From the NCBI GenBank assembly GCA_012718945.1, contig JAAYBL010000071.1, forward strand, positions 1 through 44,066: DNA of 44,066 nt. Direction: 5' to 3'. The notes beneath the pieces were generated by a model. It worked only from the letters and a program-made list of their open reading frames with translations, had not been told where the DNA came from and ran no database searches. Source of the stretch: Bacteroidales bacterium. Its GTDB lineage: Bacteria; Bacteroidota; Bacteroidia; Bacteroidales; UBA1402. The translations under genes and the position numbers were made by a program. This document shows, piece after piece, positions 9,530 through 18,122 of this stretch (position 1 is the first letter of the stretch; each line of letters opens with the position of its first letter).

Positions 9530-12500
9530 ATGAAAACACACCACTTGAACTATATAGAACGCGGGGTATCCCTTTTTGTCGCTTGTTGGCTTCTTCTTAA
9601 CGGTCTATCCGCCGTCAGTAATGTTCGCTTCACCCACTATACAGCCGACGATGGATTGTCGCAAAACAGGGTCATGGACATCATGCAGGACCAGCAGGGT
9701 TTCATGTGGTTTGCTACCTGGGATGGCTTGAACCGTTTCGATGGCAAAAACTTTCGGGTATACAAAGGCGAACCGGGTGATCCTAATGGATTCAGCAACA
9801 ATCGACTGAATTCCATTGAGGAAGACGCTTTCGGTTATTTGTGGATTTCCACCAACGATTTTGAAGTATACCGACTCAACCCAAGGACGGAAGAGTTTCA
9901 GAAATTATCCTACAGCCCCGACAATAACGCTGAAGTTGTCAAACACCCTGTGCAACGAGTAGAGGTACTTAACGGGGATGTGGTGAGCCTTATAACAGCT
10001 GAAGGCTGCTACATGATTCACATTAATCCAGACGCTACCCTTGGCAGGATGCGATACCTCAGTCGTGAAAATGGGTTGTTGGCAGGCAATGATGTAAGGG
10101 CCATACACAAGGATGAAAAAGGGTATACCTGGTTTTTAACCGACAGAGGCGTCACGCATTTTGACCCCGTCACTGGTCATCGTCAACATTATTTTCACCA
10201 GTATCAAAATGAGACGGGGTTTACCTGTTTCCTCAGTTTGGGAGACCAGCTATACCTTGGCTCTGAAAAAGGGCAGGTATGGAGCTGGGATGAGACCGAT
10301 TCGAACTTTAGGGTGAGGAGTCTCAAGGCCGCTGCTGCCATCACGGCCATAACGTCTCTCGATAACCACCGGTTATTGGTCACGACTGCAGGGGATGGCC
10401 TTTATTTAACCGATGAGCGCCTTTCTGTTCTACAGCACATGACTGTTGAAAATTACCCGGCTTTGGCCAGTAATACCATACATTCACTTCACAAAGACAG
10501 CAGGGGTAATGTGTGGTTGGAGGCCCATGCCATGGGGGTGTCTTATTATGAACAGGCCACGGGGCGCTTGTACCACTTCAGACCCAAAAGCGATGAGGAC
10601 ATCGGCTTGGCACAAACTCAACCCAACTTTTTCGTTGTAGAGGATAAAGCGGGACGCACCTGGGTGCACCCTCGCTCCGGAGGCTTTTCTGAGTTCAATC
10701 CAGTGACCAGGGAGCTTATTCCTTTTTACAATGATCCTGACGACCCCAATCGCCGGTTTTTCAACACCATGCACGATGCGTTCATCGATTCCAACGGCAA
10801 TCTGTGGATGAGCACCAGGGCACCAGGATTGGAAAAGTGCACGTTCCAGCAATCCAATTTCAGCTTTTTCACACAACCTTCGTTGGTGCTTACCAACAAT
10901 GGTTGCGAAGTGAGAACAACTTTTGAAGACGGAAAGAGACGCCTGTGGACGGCCGACAAGGAAGGAAAAATAATGATCAAGGCTGCCGATGGTACCACAC
11001 TTGGTTTCCTGATGGAAAACGGACGATTATCTCCCAAGCCGCTCAAGTCGGGTATGATAGCTTACGATATCATTCAGGACAGCAAAAATCGAATATGGTT
11101 AGCCTGCAAAGGCAAAGGACTGGTCGTGTTGACTGAAAAAACGGAAGGGGTATTCACACCCTATTACATCAACCAGGAATTGCCCATCGAACACAGGCCA
11201 AACACGGGCAATATCTATGCTTTGTTAGAAGACCAGGAAGGGCGCATATGGGCCGGAGGTTACGGTGGCGGCCTTAATCTTGTCCTGGAAGAGGAGGGTG
11301 GTTTTCGTTGTGTTCATGTTGGGAACGGACTCAGCACATATCCCTTCGATCGATGCCGCAAAATCAGGGATTTGGCCATGGATGATAAGGGCTTGATCTG
11401 GATTGCGACTGTCAATGGCATTGTGGCGTTTGATCCCCACTTCAGACAACCCTCTGATATCCATTTTTACGAATACAGGAAGGATGGACTGAATCCTAAT
11501 AGCTTGAGAACAAACGATGTGCATTGTATTCATATCGACAATGCCGGCAACCGTTGGTTTGGAACATTTGGGGGCGGTCTCAACCGATTGAGTGCGACGT
11601 TCCAGTTGGAACAAGTGCCTCTGTTCAAGGCGTATGCTCAACCCGATGGTTTGCCCGGTGACATAGTGCTCAGCATAGAAGAAGACTTACAAGGGTATCT
11701 TTGGTTGATAGCCGAAAACAGCATCACACGATTTGATCCACGTTCTTCATACACCGACATCTATAACAAGAATTACGGCCTTGATCCAGTGACGTTTTCC
11801 GAATCTTCTTCCTGTTTGATGGCCAATGGTGATATCTGCGCCGGCACGATGAATGGCTGTTACCGTTTTAGTCCATCCTCCGTCAAAAAGGCCACGTACG
11901 TACCGCCGTTGTTTTTTACCCGGTTTTTCCTGTTTAACAAACTTGTGACACCACAATCTGAGCAGTCGCCCCTCACCAAGCCCTTGGATGAAGTAGAAGT
12001 TATTGAACTCAAGCACAATCAGGATGTGTTCAGCATAGAGTTCGCTGCCCTTGATTACCGGGCACCTGAGAATATTCAATACGCGTATCGATTGGAACCC
12101 ATCGATAAGGATTGGATCAATTCGCACAAGAGTAATCAGATCTCTTACACTCGATTGGCACCTGGCGAATACACCTTCAGGGTGCGATCTACCAACAGCG
12201 AGGGATTTTGGATGGCCAATGAACGCAGCCTGCGACTGATTATCAAGCCTTCGTTCTGGCAAACATCCTGGGCCATTCTCCTTTATTGTGTGGTAGGTTT
12301 GCTGGTGTTTTTGGGTACGCTCTATTTTTTCATCACCATTTACAAGCTCAAGTCTGAGGTGACCATCGAACAGAAAGTGGGCGATTTGAAAATGCGTTTT
12401 TTCACGGAGATGTCTCACGAACTGCGCACACCCTTGACCTTAATTGCCGGTCCTGTAGAGCATGTGATGCAGGATAAAGGGCTCTCGCAGGAATCCAGAA

Positions 12501-13942
12501 ACAACCTGTCTATCGTACAACGCAACATCGATCGGATGATGCGTTTGATTACACAGTTGTTGGATTTTAGAAAGGTTCATGATAATAAAATGACCCTCAA
12601 AGTGGAAGAAACCCCCATTGGGGCCCTTACCGCCCGTATTGCGACCAATTTTGAACCGACAGCCCAGGAAAGGGGCATCCGATTTAACGTGTTCGATCAA
12701 ACCCAGGGGGTCACTGTCTTTCTCGACAGGGATAAATACGACACCATCTTTTACAACCTATTGTCCAATGCCTTTAAATTTACTCCGGGAGGAAAAGGGG
12801 TAACGGTGACGTTGAAAAACGATCATAGTGAGGTTGTGTTGTTGGTGGAAGACGAAGGAAAGGGTATTTCCAAAGAACGTCAGACCCATTTGTTTGAGCG
12901 ATTCTTCTCATACGATGATACGAGTAAAATACCCGGAACAGGTATAGGTCTCAATCTGGTCAAGGAATTGGTGGAACTGCACGGAGGTACCATTGGCGTT
13001 ACGAGTGAAGAAGGTAAAGGATCGATTTTTGAAGTACGCTTCAAATTGGGATCATCGCACCTGAAAAATAAACCGGTGGTCATTGTTCAGCGTGAGCAGG
13101 AACTGCCCGATGTTATAGAGCAGCAGGTGGTTAGGGCTAAGTCGCTGGAACAACCTGCTCAGAGCGAGCATCAACCCCTGTTGTTGGTTGTGGAAGACAA
13201 CGTTGAATTGCGCCATTTCCTTACCTCCATTCTCTCCAAGAAATACAGGGTGGCAGACGCTGCCGATGGTTTGGCGGCCTGGAACATGATGGGCAATTTA
13301 ATGCCTGACTTTGTGATTTCAGATATGATGATGCCAGTGATGGACGGTTTGGAACTGACCCGTCACATCAGGAGTGACAACCGTACCTGTCACATTCCCG
13401 TCATCCTTTTGACGGCCAAGTCAGATCCCGAATCAAAGTTGGAAAGTATACAGTCAGGGGTGGATGATTTCATCACCAAGCCCTTCAGCGCCGCCTATCT
13501 GGAGGCACGCATTGAAAATATTTTCCTGCAAAGGCGATTGCTGCAGGATAAATTCAGAAATGATTTATTTGCCTCCAAAGCGGAGTCTGTGATCCCTTCG
13601 GGCAATCTTCAGTCACAGGACGCAGACTTCTTGAAGCTCATCATGGATTTCATGGAAGAGAATATGTCTAACAGCGAACTGACCGTCGAAATGCTGGTGT
13701 CTGAAGCTGGCATGGGACGAACCGTCTTTTTCAACAAACTTAAAGGGCTGTTAGGCATGTCTCCCATTGAATTTATCAAGGAGACACGCATCAAAAGGGC
13801 GGCCGAATTGCTCGAAACGGGCAAGTACAATGTTTCAGAAGTCAGTTTCCAAATTGGCATGAACGATGCCCGTTATTTCAGTAAGTGCTTCAAACTTAAA
13901 TATGGAGTAACGCCCTCTGAGTATAAGAATAAAACTGTCTGA
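9530..13942 (+). CDS. Hybrid two-component system sensor/regulator (HTCS) of the pectin locus
   Basis: Inner-membrane one-protein two-component regulator of the type controlling polysaccharide-utilisation genes in Bacteroidota. Domains in order (1470 residues from ATG 9530): signal peptide; a periplasmic two-bladed-propeller-type sensor built of repeated WFATWDGLNRFDG/WIATVNGIVAFD units; Y_Y_Y domain (about 820-905); one TM helix (about 912-940); HisKA with MSHELRTPLTLI (His about 963); HATPase with NLLSNAFKFTP and GTGIGLNLVKELV; receiver with SDMMMPVMDG (Asp about 1265) and Lys in FITKPF; and a C-terminal AraC-type HTH (about 1384-1468). All phosphorelay residues are present. The ORF-track start at 9503 is a TTG; ATG 9530 begins the signal peptide. 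The adjacent pectin genes, 23 bp away, suggest a pectin or galacturonan oligomer as ligand, which is inference. Confidence 0.95.
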   Translation: MKTHHLNYIERGVSLFVACWLLLNGLSAVSNVRFTHYTADDGLSQNRVMDIMQDQQGFMWFATWDGLNRFDGKNFRVYKGEPGDPNGFSNNRLNSIEEDAFGYLWISTNDFEVYRLNPRTEEFQKLSYSPDNNAEVVKHPVQRVEVLNGDVVSLITAEGCYMIHINPDATLGRMRYLSRENGLLAGNDVRAIHKDEKGYTWFLTDRGVTHFDPVTGHRQHYFHQYQNETGFTCFLSLGDQLYLGSEKGQVWSWDETDSNFRVRSLKAAAAITAITSLDNHRLLVTTAGDGLYLTDERLSVLQHMTVENYPALASNTIHSLHKDSRGNVWLEAHAMGVSYYEQATGRLYHFRPKSDEDIGLAQTQPNFFVVEDKAGRTWVHPRSGGFSEFNPVTRELIPFYNDPDDPNRRFFNTMHDAFIDSNGNLWMSTRAPGLEKCTFQQSNFSFFTQPSLVLTNNGCEVRTTFEDGKRRLWTADKEGKIMIKAADGTTLGFLMENGRLSPKPLKSGMIAYDIIQDSKNRIWLACKGKGLVVLTEKTEGVFTPYYINQELPIEHRPNTGNIYALLEDQEGRIWAGGYGGGLNLVLEEEGGFRCVHVGNGLSTYPFDRCRKIRDLAMDDKGLIWIATVNGIVAFDPHFRQPSDIHFYEYRKDGLNPNSLRTNDVHCIHIDNAGNRWFGTFGGGLNRLSATFQLEQVPLFKAYAQPDGLPGDIVLSIEEDLQGYLWLIAENSITRFDPRSSYTDIYNKNYGLDPVTFSESSSCLMANGDICAGTMNGCYRFSPSSVKKATYVPPLFFTRFFLFNKLVTPQSEQSPLTKPLDEVEVIELKHNQDVFSIEFAALDYRAPENIQYAYRLEPIDKDWINSHKSNQISYTRLAPGEYTFRVRSTNSEGFWMANERSLRLIIKPSFWQTSWAILLYCVVGLLVFLGTLYFFITIYKLKSEVTIEQKVGDLKMRFFTEMSHELRTPLTLIAGPVEHVMQDKGLSQESRNNLSIVQRNIDRMMRLITQLLDFRKVHDNKMTLKVEETPIGALTARIATNFEPTAQERGIRFNVFDQTQGVTVFLDRDKYDTIFYNLLSNAFKFTPGGKGVTVTLKNDHSEVVLLVEDEGKGISKERQTHLFERFFSYDDTSKIPGTGIGLNLVKELVELHGGTIGVTSEEGKGSIFEVRFKLGSSHLKNKPVVIVQREQELPDVIEQQVVRAKSLEQPAQSEHQPLLLVVEDNVELRHFLTSILSKKYRVADAADGLAAWNMMGNLMPDFVISDMMMPVMDGLELTRHIRSDNRTCHIPVILLTAKSDPESKLESIQSGVDDFITKPFSAAYLEARIENIFLQRRLLQDKFRNDLFASKAESVIPSGNLQSQDADFLKLIMDFMEENMSNSELTVEMLVSEAGMGRTVFFNKLKGLLGMSPIEFIKETRIKRAAELLETGKYNVSEVSFQIGMNDARYFSKCFKLKYGVTPSEYKNKTV

Positions 13943-13965
13943 CGTCAAAAATCCCCATTGAGTCT

Positions 13966-16038
13966 ATGAAATCACTTCGGTTTGCGTTGCTCTTCATCCT
14001 GTCTTTCTCCTTTATGTCTGCCAAAGCATACGACATTGTTGTCGCCCAAGACGGTACAGGTCAATTTACATCCATTCAGGCAGCCATTTCATCGGTCAGG
14101 GATTTTAGGCCCGAAGGTAGAACGGTCATCTTTATCCGTAAGGGAGTGTACAAGGAAAAGGTGGTGTTGCCCACTCAGAAAACGGCTATCACGTTGATTG
14201 GTGAGGACAGGGACAGTACCATCATTACCTGGGACGACCACGCCAACATCAACAAAATGGGTACGTTTAAAACGTTTACCTTTTTCATCGGAGGCAATGA
14301 TATTGTCCTTGAAAACCTGACCATCGAAAACAACGCCCCTCAGAAAGGGCAGGCCGTGGCCTTGCATGTGGAGGGTGATCGCTGTGTACTGATTAATTGC
14401 CGGGTGTTGGGCAATCAAGACACTGTTTATCTGGGACGGGAAGGCTGTCGGTTTTACGCCCACAACTGTTACATCGAGGGCACCACCGACTTTATTTTCG
14501 GAGCCTCCACCGCTTGGTTTGAAGGGTGTACCATCCATTGCAAACGCAATTCTTACATAACCGCCGCTTCTACTCCCCAGCACATTCCCTATGGTTTCAT
14601 TTTTAACAATTGCACCATAACCCACGATGCATCGGTGACCAGCATGTACTTGGGACGACCATGGCGCGCATATGCCATGACGTTGTTTATGAACTGCCAT
14701 TTACCTGCCATCATCAACCCGGCTGGTTGGGAAAACTGGCGCAATCCCGCCAACGAGTTAACGGCACGGTATTTCGAATATGCCAACACAGGGCCTGGGG
14801 CTGATCGTTCCAAACGTGTCGGTTGGAGCCATGAACTGACCGAGGTAGAAGCCGCCAGCATACCGCTCCATCGGGTTCTTGGTGATTGGGATCCTATGGC
14901 CAATCTGAACCAACAAGCGTATATGGCGTTGGCCAAACGGGTGGCTGAAGCCGAGATGACGCGTAATCCTCAAGCCTGGATGATTGACTTCAATAAAACA
15001 CCGCGTTGGAATTACACGCATGGTGTGGTCTGCTCAGCTTTGCTTGATTTGTGGGAAGCCACGGGCGATGAACGCTATGTAAAGTACGTCAAAGCGTATG
15101 CCGACACGGCTATTCTGGCCGACGGTTCGGTGGGTTTCAACTACAAGCGATCCAATTACAACCTCGACCACATTACACCTGGTAACATCCTCTACAGGCT
15201 TTCAGCCACGTATGGTACGGAAAAATACCGCTTGGCCATTGAATTTTTGAGGCAGCAACTCAGGGAACAACCCAGGACCTCGGAAGGCGGTTTTTGGCAT
15301 AAGAAAGTGTATCCTCATCAAATGTGGCTGGATGGTTTGTTTATGGCCACCCCTTTCCTTGCTCAATACGCGGTGTTTGCAAAAGAACCAGCCGCCATGG
15401 ACGATGCTGTGAAGCAACTACTCCTGGTAGCTGAAAAAACCTACGATCCGGTCACTGGTTTGTACACCCACGCCTGGGATGAAAGTAAGTCCCAGGCTTG
15501 GGCCGATCCGAAAACAGGCAAATCCCATCATTTCTGGGGACGCAGTGTGGGCTGGTACGCCATGGCGCTGGTGGATGCCCTTGATTTCATTCCAGAAGAC
15601 CATCCGCAACGGGCTGCTGTCATCAAGGTGCTCAACAACCTGGCACAGTCGGTGGTCCGTTGGCAGGATGCTGAAACCGGCACATGGTATCAATTGCTGA
15701 ATCTGGCTGATCGAAAAGCTGATGGCAATTACCTGGAGTCTTCTTGTTCAGCCATGTTTGTCTATGCCCTGGTGAAAGGTGTCAACCAAGGATACCTGGA
15801 CCAAAGCTACATGACGGCTGTTCATAAAGGTTTCAGGGGCTTGCTTCATCAATTTCTGGCGTTTAATCCTGATGGCACCCTTAGTATCACGCAGACGTGT
15901 AGTGTGGCTGGACTCGGTGGGAATCCTTACCGGGACGGTTCCTTTGAATACTACATCAGTGAGCGGGTACGCCAGGACGATCCTAAGGCCACCGGCCCCT
16001 TTATCAGGGCATGTCTGGAATTGAGCAAGGCCAACTAA
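13966..16038 (+). CDS. Fusion of CE8 pectinesterase and GH105-type unsaturated uronyl hydrolase
   Basis: Exported two-domain pectin enzyme. Residues 1-21 are a signal peptide ending SAKA. Residues about 22-310 are a CE8 pectin methylesterase with intact motifs: the oxyanion/acid pair in GNQDTVYL, nucleophile Asp in TTDFIFGA, and Arg/Trp in YLGRPWRAYA. Residues about 320-690 are an (alpha/alpha)6 GH105/GH88-like domain with MWLDGLFMATPFLAQYA and HFWGRSVGWYAMALVDAL, typical of unsaturated rhamnogalacturonyl/galacturonyl hydrolases (YteR/YesR type). The protein would remove methyl esters and cleave the unsaturated non-reducing-end uronate left by pectate lyases. It follows the HTCS by 23 bp and precedes the PL10 gene, so it is likely the first enzyme of the operon. 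Domain calls are strong; exact substrate is inferred. Confidence 0.92.
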   Translation: MKSLRFALLFILSFSFMSAKAYDIVVAQDGTGQFTSIQAAISSVRDFRPEGRTVIFIRKGVYKEKVVLPTQKTAITLIGEDRDSTIITWDDHANINKMGTFKTFTFFIGGNDIVLENLTIENNAPQKGQAVALHVEGDRCVLINCRVLGNQDTVYLGREGCRFYAHNCYIEGTTDFIFGASTAWFEGCTIHCKRNSYITAASTPQHIPYGFIFNNCTITHDASVTSMYLGRPWRAYAMTLFMNCHLPAIINPAGWENWRNPANELTARYFEYANTGPGADRSKRVGWSHELTEVEAASIPLHRVLGDWDPMANLNQQAYMALAKRVAEAEMTRNPQAWMIDFNKTPRWNYTHGVVCSALLDLWEATGDERYVKYVKAYADTAILADGSVGFNYKRSNYNLDHITPGNILYRLSATYGTEKYRLAIEFLRQQLREQPRTSEGGFWHKKVYPHQMWLDGLFMATPFLAQYAVFAKEPAAMDDAVKQLLLVAEKTYDPVTGLYTHAWDESKSQAWADPKTGKSHHFWGRSVGWYAMALVDALDFIPEDHPQRAAVIKVLNNLAQSVVRWQDAETGTWYQLLNLADRKADGNYLESSCSAMFVYALVKGVNQGYLDQSYMTAVHKGFRGLLHQFLAFNPDGTLSITQTCSVAGLGGNPYRDGSFEYYISERVRQDDPKATGPFIRACLELSKAN

Positions 16039-16100
16039 TCTGACCCTTTTGACACTTTTGTTGAATTCACTAGTCGTACTTTGGATTAATAAAGGACGGT

Positions 16101-17750
16101 ATGATTCATCGATCATTCGTTGGTATCGCTCGGTTACTATTGCTAACATGCCCGTGCACTGGAGCCCTATCTTCAGTAGCACAGATGTCTGTTTCAGTGA
16201 ATGAGGTAGAGCGTGCTATGCTTAAAGCCACACGGTATATGGTCGATAGTGTGAGTACCAACGGTGGCTATGTGTCCTCTTATTTGCCCGACTTTTCAAG
16301 GCGATGGGGTGAAATGGAAGCTTATCCAACCATGATTTGGGTACAAGATCCTGGAACTGTCAGTATGGGGTACCTCTTTCTTGATGCCTATCACACCACC
16401 AAGGATGAGTACTATTACCAGGCCGCTCAAAAAGTGGCCCATGCGCTGATTTGGGGTCAACTGCCTGAAGGTGGTTGGAATTATATGATTGATTTTGCCG
16501 GAGACCGTTCCCTAAAGCAGTGGTACAAAACCATTGGCAAGAATGGATGGCGCTTGGAAGAGTTCCATCGGTACTACGGCAACTCAACCTTTGATGATGA
16601 TGTCACGTCAAATGCTGCCCGCTTTCTTTTATGCATGTACCTGGAAAAGCTGGAACCTCAGTACAAGCCATCGTTGGAAAAAGCCATCGATTGCATTCTC
16701 AACGCTCAGTATCCTAACGGTGGTTGGCCTCAACGCTACCCCAAAAAAAAGGACCTGAACGAAGATGATGGGATTGACTATACGGGCTATTATACCTTCA
16801 ACGACGATGTCATTTGGGAAAACATCCAATTCTTACTGCAGTGTTATGAGGTTTTGGGTGAAGTCCGCTTCCTTGATCCCATTCTTCGGGGTATGGATTT
16901 TTACCTGTTGTCTCAAGATGCTTGTGGTGCCTGGGGGCAACAACTGTCCTTAGATATGAAAGTAGCCGGTGCGCGTAGTTACGAACCTGCTGCCTTCTTG
17001 TCCCAAACCACCTATGTCAACGCCATGCTTCTGCTCACGTTTTATCAATATACAGGTGATCGTCGTTTCTTGTCCCGTGTGCCTGATGCAATCAAATGGC
17101 TGGAAAAAAACAGGTTGCCTCAGGATGCTTCCGGAAGAGGTGCGACGCATCCAGCCTTTGTTGATGTGAAGACAGGCACCCCCGTATATGTTCATCGGAA
17201 TGGTTCAAATGTCGCTAACGGCGCGTATTATGTCAATGATAAAGACGACCTGCCGTTGGCTCATTACGGAGCAAAACGGATCATACCTGTCGAGCATCTG
17301 AAGGCGGAGTACCAGCGTGTTGCTAACCTTACGGTTGAAGAGGCGACTAAAGACTCACCCCTCAAAGTGGGTAGGTACAAGGGTGTCAAGCTCCCTCAGT
17401 CTGCTTTTCGTGTTAATAGACCACTTTCCCCATTCTTGGGCGATACTATACGCGTTGATCAGGTATTGAGTGCGTTGGATGATCGAGGCAGGTGGTTGGT
17501 CAAGCACGCGTTTACCAGCCATCCCTACAGGGGTGAAGGAGGAATGAAGGCTTCGACAACAGCGTATGCTTCGACCAATGTGGGTGATGAGGCAGACACG
17601 TCACCCTATCGAGACACAACAGATCAATTGTACCTTTCAACGGCTCAATACATCCGAAACATGAAGATCTTGATTGATTACTTGGTACAAGCAAAAGGCA
17701 TGCTCGATGAGCCTCAATCAACGACAACAAAAAACAGGAATCCAATATAA
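16101..17750 (+). CDS. Pectate lyase, family PL10
   Basis: Probably secreted pectate lyase that cleaves de-esterified homogalacturonan by beta-elimination. The N-terminus has a basic/hydrophobic signal (LLLLTCPCTGALSSVAQ). Repeated alpha-barrel motifs are present, notably NAQYPNGGWPQRYPKK, characteristic of PL10, with LPEGGWNYMIDFAG and YYTFNDDV upstream. After about residue 400 the protein extends beyond the compact catalytic domain (usually about 320-350 residues) with a C-terminal segment, RVDQVLSALDDRGRWLVKHA, that I do not recognise as a known domain. The ATG at 16101 has a purine-rich AAAGGA 9 bp upstream. It is 62 bp after the CE8-GH105 gene and 11 bp before the cupin gene, consistent with one operon. 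Confidence 0.88.
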   Translation: MIHRSFVGIARLLLLTCPCTGALSSVAQMSVSVNEVERAMLKATRYMVDSVSTNGGYVSSYLPDFSRRWGEMEAYPTMIWVQDPGTVSMGYLFLDAYHTTKDEYYYQAAQKVAHALIWGQLPEGGWNYMIDFAGDRSLKQWYKTIGKNGWRLEEFHRYYGNSTFDDDVTSNAARFLLCMYLEKLEPQYKPSLEKAIDCILNAQYPNGGWPQRYPKKKDLNEDDGIDYTGYYTFNDDVIWENIQFLLQCYEVLGEVRFLDPILRGMDFYLLSQDACGAWGQQLSLDMKVAGARSYEPAAFLSQTTYVNAMLLLTFYQYTGDRRFLSRVPDAIKWLEKNRLPQDASGRGATHPAFVDVKTGTPVYVHRNGSNVANGAYYVNDKDDLPLAHYGAKRIIPVEHLKAEYQRVANLTVEEATKDSPLKVGRYKGVKLPQSAFRVNRPLSPFLGDTIRVDQVLSALDDRGRWLVKHAFTSHPYRGEGGMKASTTAYASTNVGDEADTSPYRDTTDQLYLSTAQYIRNMKILIDYLVQAKGMLDEPQSTTTKNRNPI

Positions 17751-17761
17751 ATTCAGATAGT

Positions 17762-18094
17762 ATGGCAAGTAAACAATTCATTCCCGCCAATGAGGGCTGG
17801 GAAGACCTTGGAGGTGGCGTTTCACGTCAAATCATGGGATGGGATAAACAGCTGATGATGGTTAAGGTCCGTTTTGAAAAACAGGCTGTTGGTGCCCCTC
17901 ACGCGCATCCGCACACCCAATCAACGTATTGCATCGATGGCGTCTTTGAGTTTACCATCGATGGTGTGAAAACGGTCATAAAACAAGGAGAGGGTTTGTA
18001 CATTGCACCCAATCAACAGCATGGAACCACCTGTCTTGAGGCTGGAACGCTGCTTGATGTATTCAGTCCCTATCGGGAAGACTTTTTGAAATAG
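17762..18094 (+). CDS. kdgF: KdgF-like cupin, unsaturated uronate-linearising protein
   Basis: Small single-domain cupin (110 residues). The first cupin motif carries HAHPHTQ (His47, His49, His51, Gln53) and the second carries NQQHGT (His87), the expected metal-ligand pattern. KdgF proteins convert 4,5-unsaturated galacturonate, the monomer released by lyases and unsaturated uronyl hydrolases, to the linear ketouronate that enters the KDG pathway. No signal peptide is visible, so it is predicted to be cytoplasmic. It lies 11 bp after the PL10 gene and 28 bp before the CE8-esterase gene. Cupins have many functions, so the specific role depends on the pectin context and the similarity in length and ligand spacing. 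Confidence 0.75.
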   Translation: MASKQFIPANEGWEDLGGGVSRQIMGWDKQLMMVKVRFEKQAVGAPHAHPHTQSTYCIDGVFEFTIDGVKTVIKQGEGLYIAPNQQHGTTCLEAGTLLDVFSPYREDFLK

Positions 18095-18122
18095 GAAGCC
18101 TGGCTTCAAAAGTGTAAATACC

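Noticed and set aside
11747-12418. Minus-strand ORF of 223 aa inside the HTCS gene
   Set aside because: Antisense to the Y_Y_Y and TM regions; no recognisable motif, no promoter.
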